The notes: generated from the letters alone by a model not told the origin. Positions 45,433 to 53,813 are shown, numbered from the stretch's first letter. The stretch is 64,000 nt of DNA from Olivibacter domesticus (GCF_900109575.1 NZ_FOAF01000001.1:372001-436000); one strand, 5' to 3'. Program-made: numbers and translations.

Positions 45433-45873
45433 ATGGGCGTTTTTTCCAAAACCTGCGAGTATGCGATGAGGGCAGTGTTTTACATTGCGAGCAGTACCAT
45501 TTCTGGCAACAGGGTTGGCATAAAAGAAATTGCATCAAAAATAGATTCGCCTGAGTATTTTTTAGCTAAAATATTACAAGACCTGAGTAGAAAAGGACTG
45601 ATCAGTTCCGTAAAAGGGCCTAACGGCGGCTTTTATATAGAGGGTGAAGCATTGAACAGGCCCTTGGCCGATATTGTAACAGCCGTTGATGGAGATGAGA
45701 TTTTCAATGGCTGTGGAATGGGGCTTGCACATTGTTCTGAAACCAATCCCTGCCCACTGCACCATGAGTTTAAGAAGGTGCGTAATCAGATTACTCATAT
45801 GTTAACCATTACTACGATTGGACAGTTCAATAAGGAGCTAGGTAACGGTTTGATTAGCCTGAAAAAGAGCTGA
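45433..45873 (+). CDS. Rrf2-family iron-sulfur regulator, NsrR-like
   Basis: Regulator of 146 residues when started at the ATG at 45433 (MGVFSKTCEYAM). The winged helix is at about 10-70 (VGIKEIASKIDSPEYFLAKI, LISSVKGPNGGFYI). Three cysteines C94, C101 and C107 in the segment NGCGMGLAHCSETNPC are spaced CX6C X5C and could hold a [2Fe-2S] or [4Fe-4S] cluster, as in IscR/NsrR. The next gene, 76 bases downstream, is flavohaemoglobin, the classic target of NsrR. It is therefore probably a nitric-oxide-sensing repressor of hmp. IscR-like function is less likely, because no iron-sulfur assembly gene is nearby. Confidence 0.85.
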   Translation: MGVFSKTCEYAMRAVFYIASSTISGNRVGIKEIASKIDSPEYFLAKILQDLSRKGLISSVKGPNGGFYIEGEALNRPLADIVTAVDGDEIFNGCGMGLAHCSETNPCPLHHEFKKVRNQITHMLTITTIGQFNKELGNGLISLKKS

Positions 45874-45949
45874 TTTTTTTATAATAATAAAAGATAAAAA
45901 GGTATTAATATATTTAAATAACATACATACATTTTAAACAATAATAGCA

Positions 45950-47164
45950 ATGAAAACAGAACAGAAAGATCTCATTAAGGCAACCGTTCCCATTTTAAAA
46001 GAACATGGCGTTTTATTGACTACTCATTTTTATAATCGCATGTTTTCCCATAATCCCGAGTTGAAAAATATGTTCAACATGGGCAATCAGCAAAATAAAA
46101 AACAACAGACTGCTTTAGCAATGGCCGTTCTTGCCTATGCAGAAAATATCGAAAATCCTTCTGCATTATTTCCAGTAGTGGATAGTATTGGACATAAACA
46201 CACGAGTCTTGATATCAGACCGGAACATTATCAGATAGTGGGCAAACATTTAATAGCGTCTATTGCAGAGGTGCTTGGAGACGCCGCTTTACCCGAAATT
46301 CTAGACGCATGGTCGGCCGCTTATAGTCAATTAGCACAGCTAATGTCAGGACATGAAGCTTCATTGTACAGTAATCAGGTAAAAAAGACTGGCGGGTGGA
46401 CCGGATGGCGTCCTTTCTTAGTGAAGGATAAGACAGAAGAGTCTGCAGAGATAACATCTTTTTATTTATATCCAACTGATGGCGGAGCGGTTGCAGATTT
46501 CACACCTGGGCAGTACATTAGCGTGCGATTATTCCTTCCGGAACTAAATTTGTTGCAACCAAGGCAATACAGTCTTTCTAATACGCCTAATGGAACCTAT
46601 TATCGCATTTCTGTAAAAAAAGAAAAAGGAAGTGTACATCCTGATGGTATTATCAGTAATAGGTTGCATGATACCATAAAGGTGGGTGATGTAATAGATG
46701 TTTCGGCGCCTGCAGGAAATTTTGTACTAAATGTGACGGTAGATACCCCCGTTGTATTTATAAGTGGTGGGGTAGGACAGACTCCTTTGGTTTCTATGTT
46801 GGAGACTTTAATAAAACAAGAACATCAGCAGCCTATAACGTGGATACACGGCTGTAGAGGCGAACATGTACATGCATTTAAAGAAACAATAGCTGCTTGG
46901 TCAGAAAAAAGTAATCAACTCAATAGCCATATTTTTTATGATGTGCTGGAGTCAGATTCAACTGATTCAAATATACACGAAGGATGGGTGAATTTAGATC
47001 TATTGGATGAAACGATATTGCAGGCAAAGACAAAGTATTACATATGTGGTCCGGCTACTTTTATTAGAAAACACTTTGAATTTCTCACAGCTAAGGGGGT
47101 CGATAAAAGTACCATTCACTTTGAAGAATTTGGCCCTGCATCATTGCAATTGCATGGCAACTAG
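45950..47164 (+). CDS. hmp: Flavohaemoglobin, nitric oxide dioxygenase
   Basis: Cytoplasmic enzyme of 404 residues that oxidises NO to nitrate with O2 and NAD(P)H. The globin domain (1-140) has the proximal histidine H84 in GHKHTSLDIRPEHYQIVGKH and the distal pocket near FYNRMF. The FAD domain (about 150-260) contains FTPGQYISVRLFLP and LLQPRQYSLSNTPNG. The NAD domain (about 265-400) has VFISGGVGQTPLVSMLETL and YYICGPATFIRKHFEF. Domain order and length match bacterial Hmp. It is downstream of an NsrR-like gene. AT-rich sequence at 45930-45949 just before the start may hold the operator, but I could not define one. Confidence 0.95.
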   Translation: MKTEQKDLIKATVPILKEHGVLLTTHFYNRMFSHNPELKNMFNMGNQQNKKQQTALAMAVLAYAENIENPSALFPVVDSIGHKHTSLDIRPEHYQIVGKHLIASIAEVLGDAALPEILDAWSAAYSQLAQLMSGHEASLYSNQVKKTGGWTGWRPFLVKDKTEESAEITSFYLYPTDGGAVADFTPGQYISVRLFLPELNLLQPRQYSLSNTPNGTYYRISVKKEKGSVHPDGIISNRLHDTIKVGDVIDVSAPAGNFVLNVTVDTPVVFISGGVGQTPLVSMLETLIKQEHQQPITWIHGCRGEHVHAFKETIAAWSEKSNQLNSHIFYDVLESDSTDSNIHEGWVNLDLLDETILQAKTKYYICGPATFIRKHFEFLTAKGVDKSTIHFEEFGPASLQLHGN

Positions 47165-47207
47165 CATGTCATTTCATTAGAAATATTGAACGTACAGGTT
47201 CTGATAG

Positions 47208-47319
47208 ATCAAGCTCCGTGTTGTTAGATAGCTCTTTTATTGAAGGAACAAAAAGCTTATCTTAACAACCAATGGCAAGAAATTATATACCGTTGATGAA
47301 ATATAATTAGGAGCTTGAT
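47208..47319. repeat. 10-bp inverted repeat upstream of the PLP gene
   Basis: ATCAAGCTCC at 47208-47217 is repeated in inverse as GGAGCTTGAT at 47310-47319, 92 bases apart. It ends 29 bases before the PLP gene's start codon. Possible long-loop leader structure or relic of an insertion; no known riboswitch fold could be recognised. Confidence 0.3.
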
Positions 47320-47348
47320 TTATTGATTTTGAAATAAAAATTATATTG

Positions 47349-48497
47349 ATGAAAAACTTTAAGACATTATGTATCCATCCGTTTGATAATAATCAGCGTG
47401 ATGAAAATGCAGCCACTGTAGCTGTTCATCCAACAACAGCTTATAACTATTTGGACCAGGAAGAGCTGCAATATCCGGGCTTTTATTCTACTTATAATCA
47501 GAAAAGGCTTGCAAAAATAATTGCTAAGCTGGAGGAAGGGAATTGGGGGTTGGCATTTAGTTCCGGAATGGCTGCGATCAGCACGGCAATCCTATCAATG
47601 GTAAAACAGCACGAACATGTCATTTTTTCGAGGGACTTATATGGCGGTACTTGGCGATTTGCCGAAGAAGAGCTTCCAAAAAGGACCATCTCTTTTGATT
47701 ATGCGAATAATTCATTTGATAGTTTTAAAGAGCTGATAAGGCCGAATACTAAACTGATTTATTTGGAGACTCCTTCAAATCCTTTATTGCGCCTTGTTCC
47801 ATTAAAAGAGATTGCAGCTTTTGCACGTAAACATGGGATCATAACGGTTGTTGATAATACTTTTTCTTCACCGATTAATCAACGGCCACTATCATTGGGT
47901 ATAGATATCGTGGTACACAGTGGCACCAAATATCTTGGCGGTCACAATGATCTCCCTTATGGAGCATTGGCCTCTGGAAATGATACACTTGAAGCTTCTG
48001 TGCTGTCTACTGCTAAAATGTACGGTGGGTCTTTATCTCCTTATCAATGCTACCTTGCTGAACGCAGCCTGAAAACACTCGCCATCCGTATTCAGCAACA
48101 GAATCAGAATGCATTGAAAATTGCGGAATATTTGAATGGTCACACACTCGTTGATCAAGTGTATTATCCTGGACTTACCTCACATCATGACCATCAACTT
48201 GCGTTGGACCAAATGGACGGTTTTGGTGGCATGCTGTCTTTCGAACTTAACATGGAGGCAGATAGGATTTATAAATTCTTAAAAAGTCTTTCGCTCATTC
48301 GCCCGGCTTTAAGTTTAGGTGGAGTAGAGAGTCTCATCTGCTCACCGGCTGAAACCTCGCATAAATCGATGTTAGCGCGTGATCGGTTGGAGCTTGGTAT
48401 TAAGGATAACCTATTAAGACTGTCGGTGGGCATTGAAGATCAGCATGATTTAATTGCCGATCTAAAACTTGCGATGTCCCAAGCTGTGGCGGATTGA
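47349..48497 (+). CDS. PLP-dependent Cys/Met metabolism enzyme (cystathionine gamma-synthase/lyase-like)
   Basis: Cytoplasmic PLP enzyme of 382 residues from the ATG at 47349. The family motifs are intact: AFSSGMAAISTAILSM, RDLYGGTWRFAEEE, YLETPSNPLLRL, VVDNTFSSPINQRPLSLGID and HSGTKYLGGHNDLPYG, where K194 is the Schiff-base lysine. The C-terminal SLGGVESLICSPAETSHKSM block is typical of cystathionine gamma-synthase, cystathionine gamma-lyase and methionine gamma-lyase; sequence alone does not separate these. It is a single gene; its 3' end overlaps the convergent CHAT gene by 36 bases. Confidence 0.88.
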   Translation: MKNFKTLCIHPFDNNQRDENAATVAVHPTTAYNYLDQEELQYPGFYSTYNQKRLAKIIAKLEEGNWGLAFSSGMAAISTAILSMVKQHEHVIFSRDLYGGTWRFAEEELPKRTISFDYANNSFDSFKELIRPNTKLIYLETPSNPLLRLVPLKEIAAFARKHGIITVVDNTFSSPINQRPLSLGIDIVVHSGTKYLGGHNDLPYGALASGNDTLEASVLSTAKMYGGSLSPYQCYLAERSLKTLAIRIQQQNQNALKIAEYLNGHTLVDQVYYPGLTSHHDHQLALDQMDGFGGMLSFELNMEADRIYKFLKSLSLIRPALSLGGVESLICSPAETSHKSMLARDRLELGIKDNLLRLSVGIEDQHDLIADLKLAMSQAVAD

Positions 48498-51185
48498 GCG
48501 CAGAGCGAACCAAATTCCTCCTAATAGCAGAAAAATGGCAGCAGTATAAAGGAACCATCTATTATTGTGTGGTTCTTCAGGCAAAGCATTACTAGATCCT
48601 AATAAGATAATACCTGCCCAAGCATTAGGAAGCAAGCTGCTCCGATCGGCTTTGCGAAGCCATTCTTGTTGCGTTTTTTGCAGGGCAATATCTAATGGTA
48701 TTTGTTTACTGGCCTTGCTTAGGATTTTATGGGAAAAGATATAGGCGTCTTGATCATTTATATCCCACAGCGTGCTGAAAATGCTTGGTACACCAGTGCC
48801 CATGAAACCTCGGGATAGACTAAACACGCCTTCGCCTTTATAGGCTTTGCCTATGCCGGTGCGGCAGGCGGAAAGCATGAGTAACTGTGTTCGTACTTGT
48901 TGTTGACTAATATCTTTCAACGACAAACTGCTATCAGCCAAGTAAATGGCTGGTTCGGCAGACTTTTGGTCGGCATAAGCATGACTGATCAATTGTACCA
49001 CTTTAGCCTGTGGCCATTGGTTTTCAAAACTTGATTTCCTTGCTTCTTCATTAGTTAAAAGCGAAGTAGAGTAAAACAATTTCCGATTGGCGTTTAAGGC
49101 ATTTTCCGATGTAGACAAGCTGGCTAAGCTGCTTTTATAGGGGAAATGTACCGGTGCAACACCCAAAAAGTAAATACCCTCATTTTTTGCGGAGGACCGC
49201 CCCGAATTATTTATTAGGACCCTTGCCGAATAGGTATAGCTGAACGCATAGTGATTTACCAAATAGTCCGCTTGCTTTGCAGAAACACTTAATGCTGCAA
49301 AAGGAATAATGGCATTGCTAGTAGCAATAATTACGCGGGATGTTAAATAGGGTTTAAGTGGCGCAAATAATAATTGATAAAAGTAGTTAGAGATTTTTAG
49401 ATATTCAGGGTATTGCTGATTAAGCAAGTGCCTATCACTAAGGAAAGCTGTCAACTGCTGCCCCTGTTTATTATATACATCAAGATCAATCTTTTTTAAC
49501 AAACTAGTCTTTGGATTAATAACAAGGACATAAACACCATTCTTGCCCTCGTAATAGGAAAGCAAGCTCTGTTGGCCTCGTGCCAAATACGCTCGTACGA
49601 CTGAAAGTTTTGGTACGTGATTATTATACCTATATTCATAATAACGAGGATAACGTTGTTCTAAACTCTTTACGTATTCGTCCAATGTTGCCTGCGCTTG
49701 GAGAAAATCGTTGAGGCGCTCGTTTGTTTCTTCACTATTTTGATAGTAACTTACTTGCATGCGCAATGCAGCTTCCTTTTCGGCTTCTTCTTTCGACAAG
49801 AAGCTCTTTGCAGCATTACTGTTGAGTTGATCGAGCAGCAAAACTGCCCGGCTTTTTTCTAAAAAGTAAAAAGCCTTTTCAAGATCATTTAAATGAAAAC
49901 AGGTTTCAATGGCCCGCTCATACAAGCTGTTTAATTTTTCTCTCCAAAATAGTTTTGTGCCCATACCTTGATGCTGCCAGCGGATATAGTCTACTAAGGT
50001 GTCGAGTAGGAGATAAGTGTTTAGGGCGTAATCTAGATGTATTTTATTGTTTTTATCTAAGGATAGTATTTCCGCTTTATCTAAAAGAGGGGTAAAAGCA
50101 TAGTCTTTTTGGGATAAATTTTTAAGTTGTTGTGCCGTTGGATTTTTAAAAGAATCTGTAGGGTTAAACACTATAGGAAGTAAAATTATTGCCTGTTGCA
50201 GATATTCTTGTGCCTTTACAAACTGTCTTAATTTTTTACATTGGGAAGCCTTTATATTCTGCAACCTGGACAGCGCATATTGATCACGATTATATGTTAA
50301 AGCTAATTGCTCAAAGCGTTGGGCATTTACTTTGTCATTTAGTAATCCCGAAGTGTAATACAAATCAACATATATTGGTCCAAGCTCGGCATAGTATTCC
50401 GTTTTTTTATAAAGTTTCGCTGCTTTCAAAAAATATAATAGTGCAGTATTATAACGTTGTTTTTTAATATTTATATCGCCAACTAATTTATAGTAAATGC
50501 CTTTTTCATAATCGGTGGCGTATGATTTAGCTAAATCTAGTAGCTTAGGTAATTTTAACTCTACCTCTCTTACGCTATCCAAAGCGTTTAGATTAATGCA
50601 CTCCTCGTAAATGTTTTTAGTTAAATTAATGGAATCACCTGCTTGTTTAGCGATGCGTATACCATTTAACGCATATTCTAATCCTCTTTTGTAATCTTGG
50701 CTCTCATAGTATAAATGTGCCAGCGCTTGACATGCCAGCGCCGGAATTCCCCATTTATTAGGTTGCTCTAATCCCAATCTGTACGCTTGGTCATAATGCT
50801 TAATAGCCAACTCGAAATGGCCTTGTCGAGCTTTATAATATCCCAGATAAAAATGATATTTTGATAAGTAAGATACGGGTGTTCCTTTTGGATACCTAAC
50901 ACTGATCACAATGGCTTCCTCTAATAAAGAGACAGCTTGTTTGGTATTATTAGTAGCAAATAATGCTCCTGCATATAAAAAGAGCAAATTTGTGTAAGTG
51001 GTATCGTTCGTTATTTTTTGTTGAATACATTTGTTTTTAAGTTTTTCAAAACCAGCTACTTGATCTTTATAAGGTAAACTTACTAATTCATGAAAATGCT
51101 TCCAAACTTCTTGGTTAAAAGAAGTCTGGCATTTACTATGAAGAGTTACAGATAAGAATACCAAAATAAAGATCAGCCGGCGCAC
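48462..51185 (-). CDS. Exported TPR-CHAT protease-like protein with C-terminal membrane anchor
   Basis: Caspase-like CHAT protein of 907 residues. It has a signal peptide (about 1-19, ending SKCQ) and TPR-like helical repeats over about 55-460 (AISVRYPKGTPVSYLSKYHF, LAHLYYESQDYKRGLEYALN). The CHAT domain lies at about 590-870. The catalytic dyad is intact: H735 in LISHAYADQ and C774 in LLMLSACRTGIGKAYKGEGV. A hydrophobic helix at about 880-898 (WFLYTAAIFLLLGGIWFAL) and a basic tail (RKF) anchor it in the inner membrane, so the protease faces the periplasm. It is the last gene of an operon headed by a sigma factor and a single-TM TPR protein, hinting at regulated proteolysis of the sigma regulator. 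Confidence 0.88.
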   Translation of the reverse strand: MRRLIFILVFLSVTLHSKCQTSFNQEVWKHFHELVSLPYKDQVAGFEKLKNKCIQQKITNDTTYTNLLFLYAGALFATNNTKQAVSLLEEAIVISVRYPKGTPVSYLSKYHFYLGYYKARQGHFELAIKHYDQAYRLGLEQPNKWGIPALACQALAHLYYESQDYKRGLEYALNGIRIAKQAGDSINLTKNIYEECINLNALDSVREVELKLPKLLDLAKSYATDYEKGIYYKLVGDINIKKQRYNTALLYFLKAAKLYKKTEYYAELGPIYVDLYYTSGLLNDKVNAQRFEQLALTYNRDQYALSRLQNIKASQCKKLRQFVKAQEYLQQAIILLPIVFNPTDSFKNPTAQQLKNLSQKDYAFTPLLDKAEILSLDKNNKIHLDYALNTYLLLDTLVDYIRWQHQGMGTKLFWREKLNSLYERAIETCFHLNDLEKAFYFLEKSRAVLLLDQLNSNAAKSFLSKEEAEKEAALRMQVSYYQNSEETNERLNDFLQAQATLDEYVKSLEQRYPRYYEYRYNNHVPKLSVVRAYLARGQQSLLSYYEGKNGVYVLVINPKTSLLKKIDLDVYNKQGQQLTAFLSDRHLLNQQYPEYLKISNYFYQLLFAPLKPYLTSRVIIATSNAIIPFAALSVSAKQADYLVNHYAFSYTYSARVLINNSGRSSAKNEGIYFLGVAPVHFPYKSSLASLSTSENALNANRKLFYSTSLLTNEEARKSSFENQWPQAKVVQLISHAYADQKSAEPAIYLADSSLSLKDISQQQVRTQLLMLSACRTGIGKAYKGEGVFSLSRGFMGTGVPSIFSTLWDINDQDAYIFSHKILSKASKQIPLDIALQKTQQEWLRKADRSSLLPNAWAGIILLGSSNALPEEPHNNRWFLYTAAIFLLLGGIWFALRSIRHSLGHRKF

Positions 51186-51186
51186 T

Positions 51187-51576
51187 TTATCTATTTCTAA
51201 TAGTATCAGCTTTAAAGAGAACCAAATTTTTTAATCCGATTTGCTCAATAGTTATAGTGTTTTTGGATATAAAAACGGGATAAATGGGAGGAGGTGGCGG
51301 TGGAATGGGTCTGGAACCCATTGGCTTATTGGCAACTTCATCTTCTAATAAATGTGCCCCCGGAGCAGCAATTAAAAAAATATGTTTATTTTTATTCAAT
51401 TCTTTCACCTCCACAGTAGCGTTCAATGCCCTTTTTCCTAGCAGGTAATTTACTTGCGCCTTTACTTGTTTGGCAGTAATTGCTTCCGAATACTGAAAGA
51501 TGATCTGATCTTTAACCAGAAATTCGCTGTTTTTTCGGATTAAAGCATTTGGTAGCGTAGTTGTCAGGCTTTTCAT
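51187..51576 (-). CDS. Small polyproline protein of unknown function in the CHAT-sigma operon
   Basis: Hypothetical protein of 129 residues between the TPR protein and the CHAT gene, with one base between its stop codon and the CHAT start codon. No signal peptide or clear membrane segment; a short hydrophobic stretch KHIFLIAAPGAH is at about 64-75. A run RPIPPPPPPIYP lies at residues 89-100 and may link the N- and C-terminal parts. The first 60 residues look alpha/beta (IIFQYSEAITAKQVKAQVNY). It matches no family I recognise. Tight spacing suggests a stoichiometric partner, substrate or inhibitor of the CHAT protein. Whether it is exported is unknown. Confidence 0.7.
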   Translation of the reverse strand: MKSLTTTLPNALIRKNSEFLVKDQIIFQYSEAITAKQVKAQVNYLLGKRALNATVEVKELNKNKHIFLIAAPGAHLLEDEVANKPMGSRPIPPPPPPIYPVFISKNTITIEQIGLKNLVLFKADTIRNR

Positions 51577-51601
51577 AATTTAGGATTTAAGGTTATATTC
51601 T

Positions 51602-52318
51602 TTATTGCAATAATTTCAAGGCTTCTTGTTTTCCTTCCAGATTCTTTTCGATTACCTCATTTAACAGTTTTTTGGCTGCTTCTTGATCGCCCGGTTGATC
51701 GCGCAACAAATAGGTAATCGCTTTGTAGTATTTCCCCGGATTACTATAAAGCTGTGTTTTTGCAGCTAATTGCTGAAAATAGGGTAAGGCTTCATCATAT
51801 TTTTGAAGCTGTAACTGTGCTAAACCAACCACTTTTAGCGCTTCAGCATCCGAAGGGTGCTGAATAAGGTAAATGACGGCTGAAGCAATCGATTCCTTGT
51901 ATTTTTGCTGATTATAATTCTGTATTGCTCCCTGTAAAGATTGCTCTTCATCGCTCAAATGTAGGGGCAGTTCTTTTAGATTGTTGGCCAAGTAGTTTTC
52001 AGCGCGTACGGATAAATCTTTCTGAAAGGAGTTATTGAAATAGAATATGGAAAGGATAATCAGTAATACCGCTGCAGCGATCCCTATCCAACTGTTTCGC
52101 GACAAAGTTTTAGATGAATCCTTAGTAAGGGCGCTCCATTGTTGATGTTTCTTCTTTAATAAATCCTCATGGGCTGCTCGTTGTGCCGCCACACGTGCCT
52201 GTAGGTAAAAAGCGGTGTCGTCCGCTAAATCCGTATTAGCCGCCAAATCGGACTCAAACTGTTGCTTTTCTGCTCCCGTCAGTTTGGTATTGAAGTAGTG
52301 TTCAATCCGCTCTTCCAT
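51602..52318 (-). CDS. Single-TM TPR protein in the anti-sigma position
   Basis: Protein of 238 residues. The first 70 residues (MEERIEHYFNTKLTGAEKQQ, ending in SSKTLSRNS) resemble the cytosolic part of Bacteroidota anti-sigma-like proteins, which start with a short acidic helix and the L[T/S]xxE pattern. A transmembrane helix spans about 77-94 (WIGIAAAVLLIILSIFYF). The remaining 140 residues carry TPR-like helices (EALKVVGLAQLQLQKYDEAL, FQQLAAKTQLYSNPGKYYKA) and should be periplasmic. Its start overlaps the end of the sigma gene by 17 bases, so translation is coupled. Role as the sigma factor's membrane tether is inferred from position and topology; it lacks a recognisable zinc-binding anti-sigma motif. 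Confidence 0.78.
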   Translation of the reverse strand: MEERIEHYFNTKLTGAEKQQFESDLAANTDLADDTAFYLQARVAAQRAAHEDLLKKKHQQWSALTKDSSKTLSRNSWIGIAAAVLLIILSIFYFNNSFQKDLSVRAENYLANNLKELPLHLSDEEQSLQGAIQNYNQQKYKESIASAVIYLIQHPSDAEALKVVGLAQLQLQKYDEALPYFQQLAAKTQLYSNPGKYYKAITYLLRDQPGDQEAAKKLLNEVIEKNLEGKQEALKLLQ

Positions 52319-52928
52319 TTGTCGTTATTGTTAAGTCCTTAACTGTTTGATACGACTTCTTTAGCTTTTCCAGGCAACGAAGCCGGGATGTCTTCGCTAC
52401 GGCTGCCGACTGATAGCCTAGCTCTATAGCAATTTCCTTATCATGATAACCGTCTCCCCATGCCGATATAATCTGCCGGCAACGATCATCCATCAATTGA
52501 ATTCTCCTTTTTAGTGCAGCGACTTCATATTTTTCACACAATTGACGTATCGTGTCCTGTTGTCGATCTGGTAACAATTCCAAGTAATGATCTAGCTCTT
52601 CTTGGTTTCCTGTTCTTTTTTTATTTGCTTGTATTGCCCTCAAACTGTCAATACATTTATTTCGATAGATATTGTAAACATATGTTTTTAAAGAACTCCG
52701 TTGTTCAAATGTGCCTGCATATATATGTTTGATGGTTGCCAGTATTGTGTCTGAATAGGCCATAGCCGCTTCATCTTCCTGTAGTTTATGCTTCCACACA
52801 GCCTCTTTTATCAAATAACGGAATTTCAAATAAAGCTTATTTTCCCAAACTTGCCGCTGTGGATAGCCTTGTTGAATGCCTGTTATAAGATCTTCATCGG
52901 TTGCTTGTTTAGCAAATGTAAGCCACAT
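52302..52928 (-). CDS. Sigma-70 family RNA polymerase sigma factor (ECF-type)
   Basis: Sigma factor of 208 residues. Region 2 covers about 20-85 (YLIKEAVWKHKLQEDEAAMA, FEQRSSLKTYVYNIYRNKCI), with the SLKTYVYNIYRNKCID core. Region 4 covers about 130-195 (RQIISAWGDGYHDKEIAIEL, SAAVAKTSRLRCLEKLKK). The linker of about 45 residues lacks region 3, as in ECF factors. It is the first gene of the operon that ends with the CHAT protein. It probably transcribes its own operon and other targets when released; no promoter motif for it could be recognised upstream. It overlaps the next gene by 17 bases. Confidence 0.9.
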   Translation of the reverse strand: MWLTFAKQATDEDLITGIQQGYPQRQVWENKLYLKFRYLIKEAVWKHKLQEDEAAMAYSDTILATIKHIYAGTFEQRSSLKTYVYNIYRNKCIDSLRAIQANKKRTGNQEELDHYLELLPDRQQDTIRQLCEKYEVAALKRRIQLMDDRCRQIISAWGDGYHDKEIAIELGYQSAAVAKTSRLRCLEKLKKSYQTVKDLTITTNGRAD

Positions 52929-53114
52929 GTTTATTAGCTAAATAACTGATTTAAAGTTAATAATAATCTTGATTTAAAAAAAGAATTTTCTTTGCAGCTT
53001 TTTTCTTGATTAGCCTTTTTGGTTGAAAATAAGTAATCTGATGCTAACAGCGGTTATCGTATATACTTAGTTGAAAGAATTCACTTATGTTAACTAAGTT
53101 TATTTTTCTTATAC

Positions 53115-53194
53115 AAAGGAGGCCGCTCCAAAGGTGAAGTAAATTATCCTCAAAAGTTGGACACTATAGAGTACACTTCAAAAAGACGGCCTCT
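53115..53194. repeat. Imperfect long hairpin, possible terminator or IS/MITE remnant
   Basis: AAAGGAGGCCG at 53115-53125 pairs, with one bulged base, with CGGCCTCTTT (about 53187-53196). An inner TGAAGT at 53134-53139 pairs with ACTTCA at 53175-53180. The loop contains AAAAGTTGGACACTATAG, which recalls the ends of some Bacteroidota insertion sequences. It lies directly downstream of the Cys-rich gene (minus strand) and upstream of the sigma operon. It may be a terminator for the former or a leftover of a transposon. Confidence 0.45.
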
Positions 53195-53199
53195 TTAGT

Positions 53200-53544
53200 T
53201 TAAATGACATGGGTCATTTCCTCACAGGCCTCAGCGCATTTTCGGCAGGCCTCAGCACATTCGCGGCAGTGTTCCATGCCCATTACGGCGTGTTTTTCAC
53301 ATTCTTCGGCGCAGGCTATACAAATTTCAGCGCAGATCTTACATAGTTCCTCGCTGTAATTACTTCTTAAGCTCATAACTTCTGCTGCTGAGCGGCAGAT
53401 GGCCGCGCATTCCAAATCTAGTTGAATACACCTTTTAAGATGACCAATTTCTTCCTCATTTAAACATGAAATAGCACAATGACTGCACGTCACTGCACAG
53501 GCATTACAGGCCTCGATGCAGTGTTGATAATGTTGGCGTAACAT
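53200..53544 (-). CDS. Cys-rich four-helix copper-storage-like protein (DUF326)
   Basis: Protein of 114 residues with at least 17 cysteines arranged on amphipathic helices (CIEACNACAVTCSHCAISC, LDLECAAICRSAAEV, LCKICAEICIACAEECEKHA, HCRECAEACRKCAEACEEM). The CxxxCxxC spacing on four helices matches DUF326 and the copper storage protein (Csp) fold, which binds many Cu(I) ions inside a helical bundle. No signal peptide, so it is probably cytosolic like Csp3. It stands alone between the sigma operon and the GH2 PUL, with no copper pump or sensor nearby. Metal identity is inferred from family. Confidence 0.88.
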   Translation of the reverse strand: MLRQHYQHCIEACNACAVTCSHCAISCLNEEEIGHLKRCIQLDLECAAICRSAAEVMSLRSNYSEELCKICAEICIACAEECEKHAVMGMEHCRECAEACRKCAEACEEMTHVI

Positions 53545-53813
53545 AGTTAAACTGTTTAAGGGTTTAAAAAACTATTCATTACTCCGATTTGCCTATATCT
53601 GATTTTTTAATTTTGCTGATTTCTTTCTAGAACAATCGCACAGCTTCTCTCTCTAAATTTTAATACATTGGCTTATCCCGTATATAGTCTGGAAGAAGTT
53701 CGGGAATTCTAAATAATTCATTCAAGCTTATGCAATAGCGTGAAATAATCGATATAGCACTCATCTGATATTAATATTACATAACAGAAAAAGTTTTGTT
53801 TGAAAGAAATGAA

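Noticed and set aside
48462-52928. A type III-E CRISPR (craspase) locus
   Set aside because: No CRISPR repeats, Cas7-11 or cas1/cas2 gene is present; only the CHAT and sigma parts are comparable.
53200-53544. Ferredoxin-like reading of the Cys-rich protein
   Set aside because: The cysteine spacing follows helical CxxxC repeats rather than CxxCxxCxxxCP cluster motifs.
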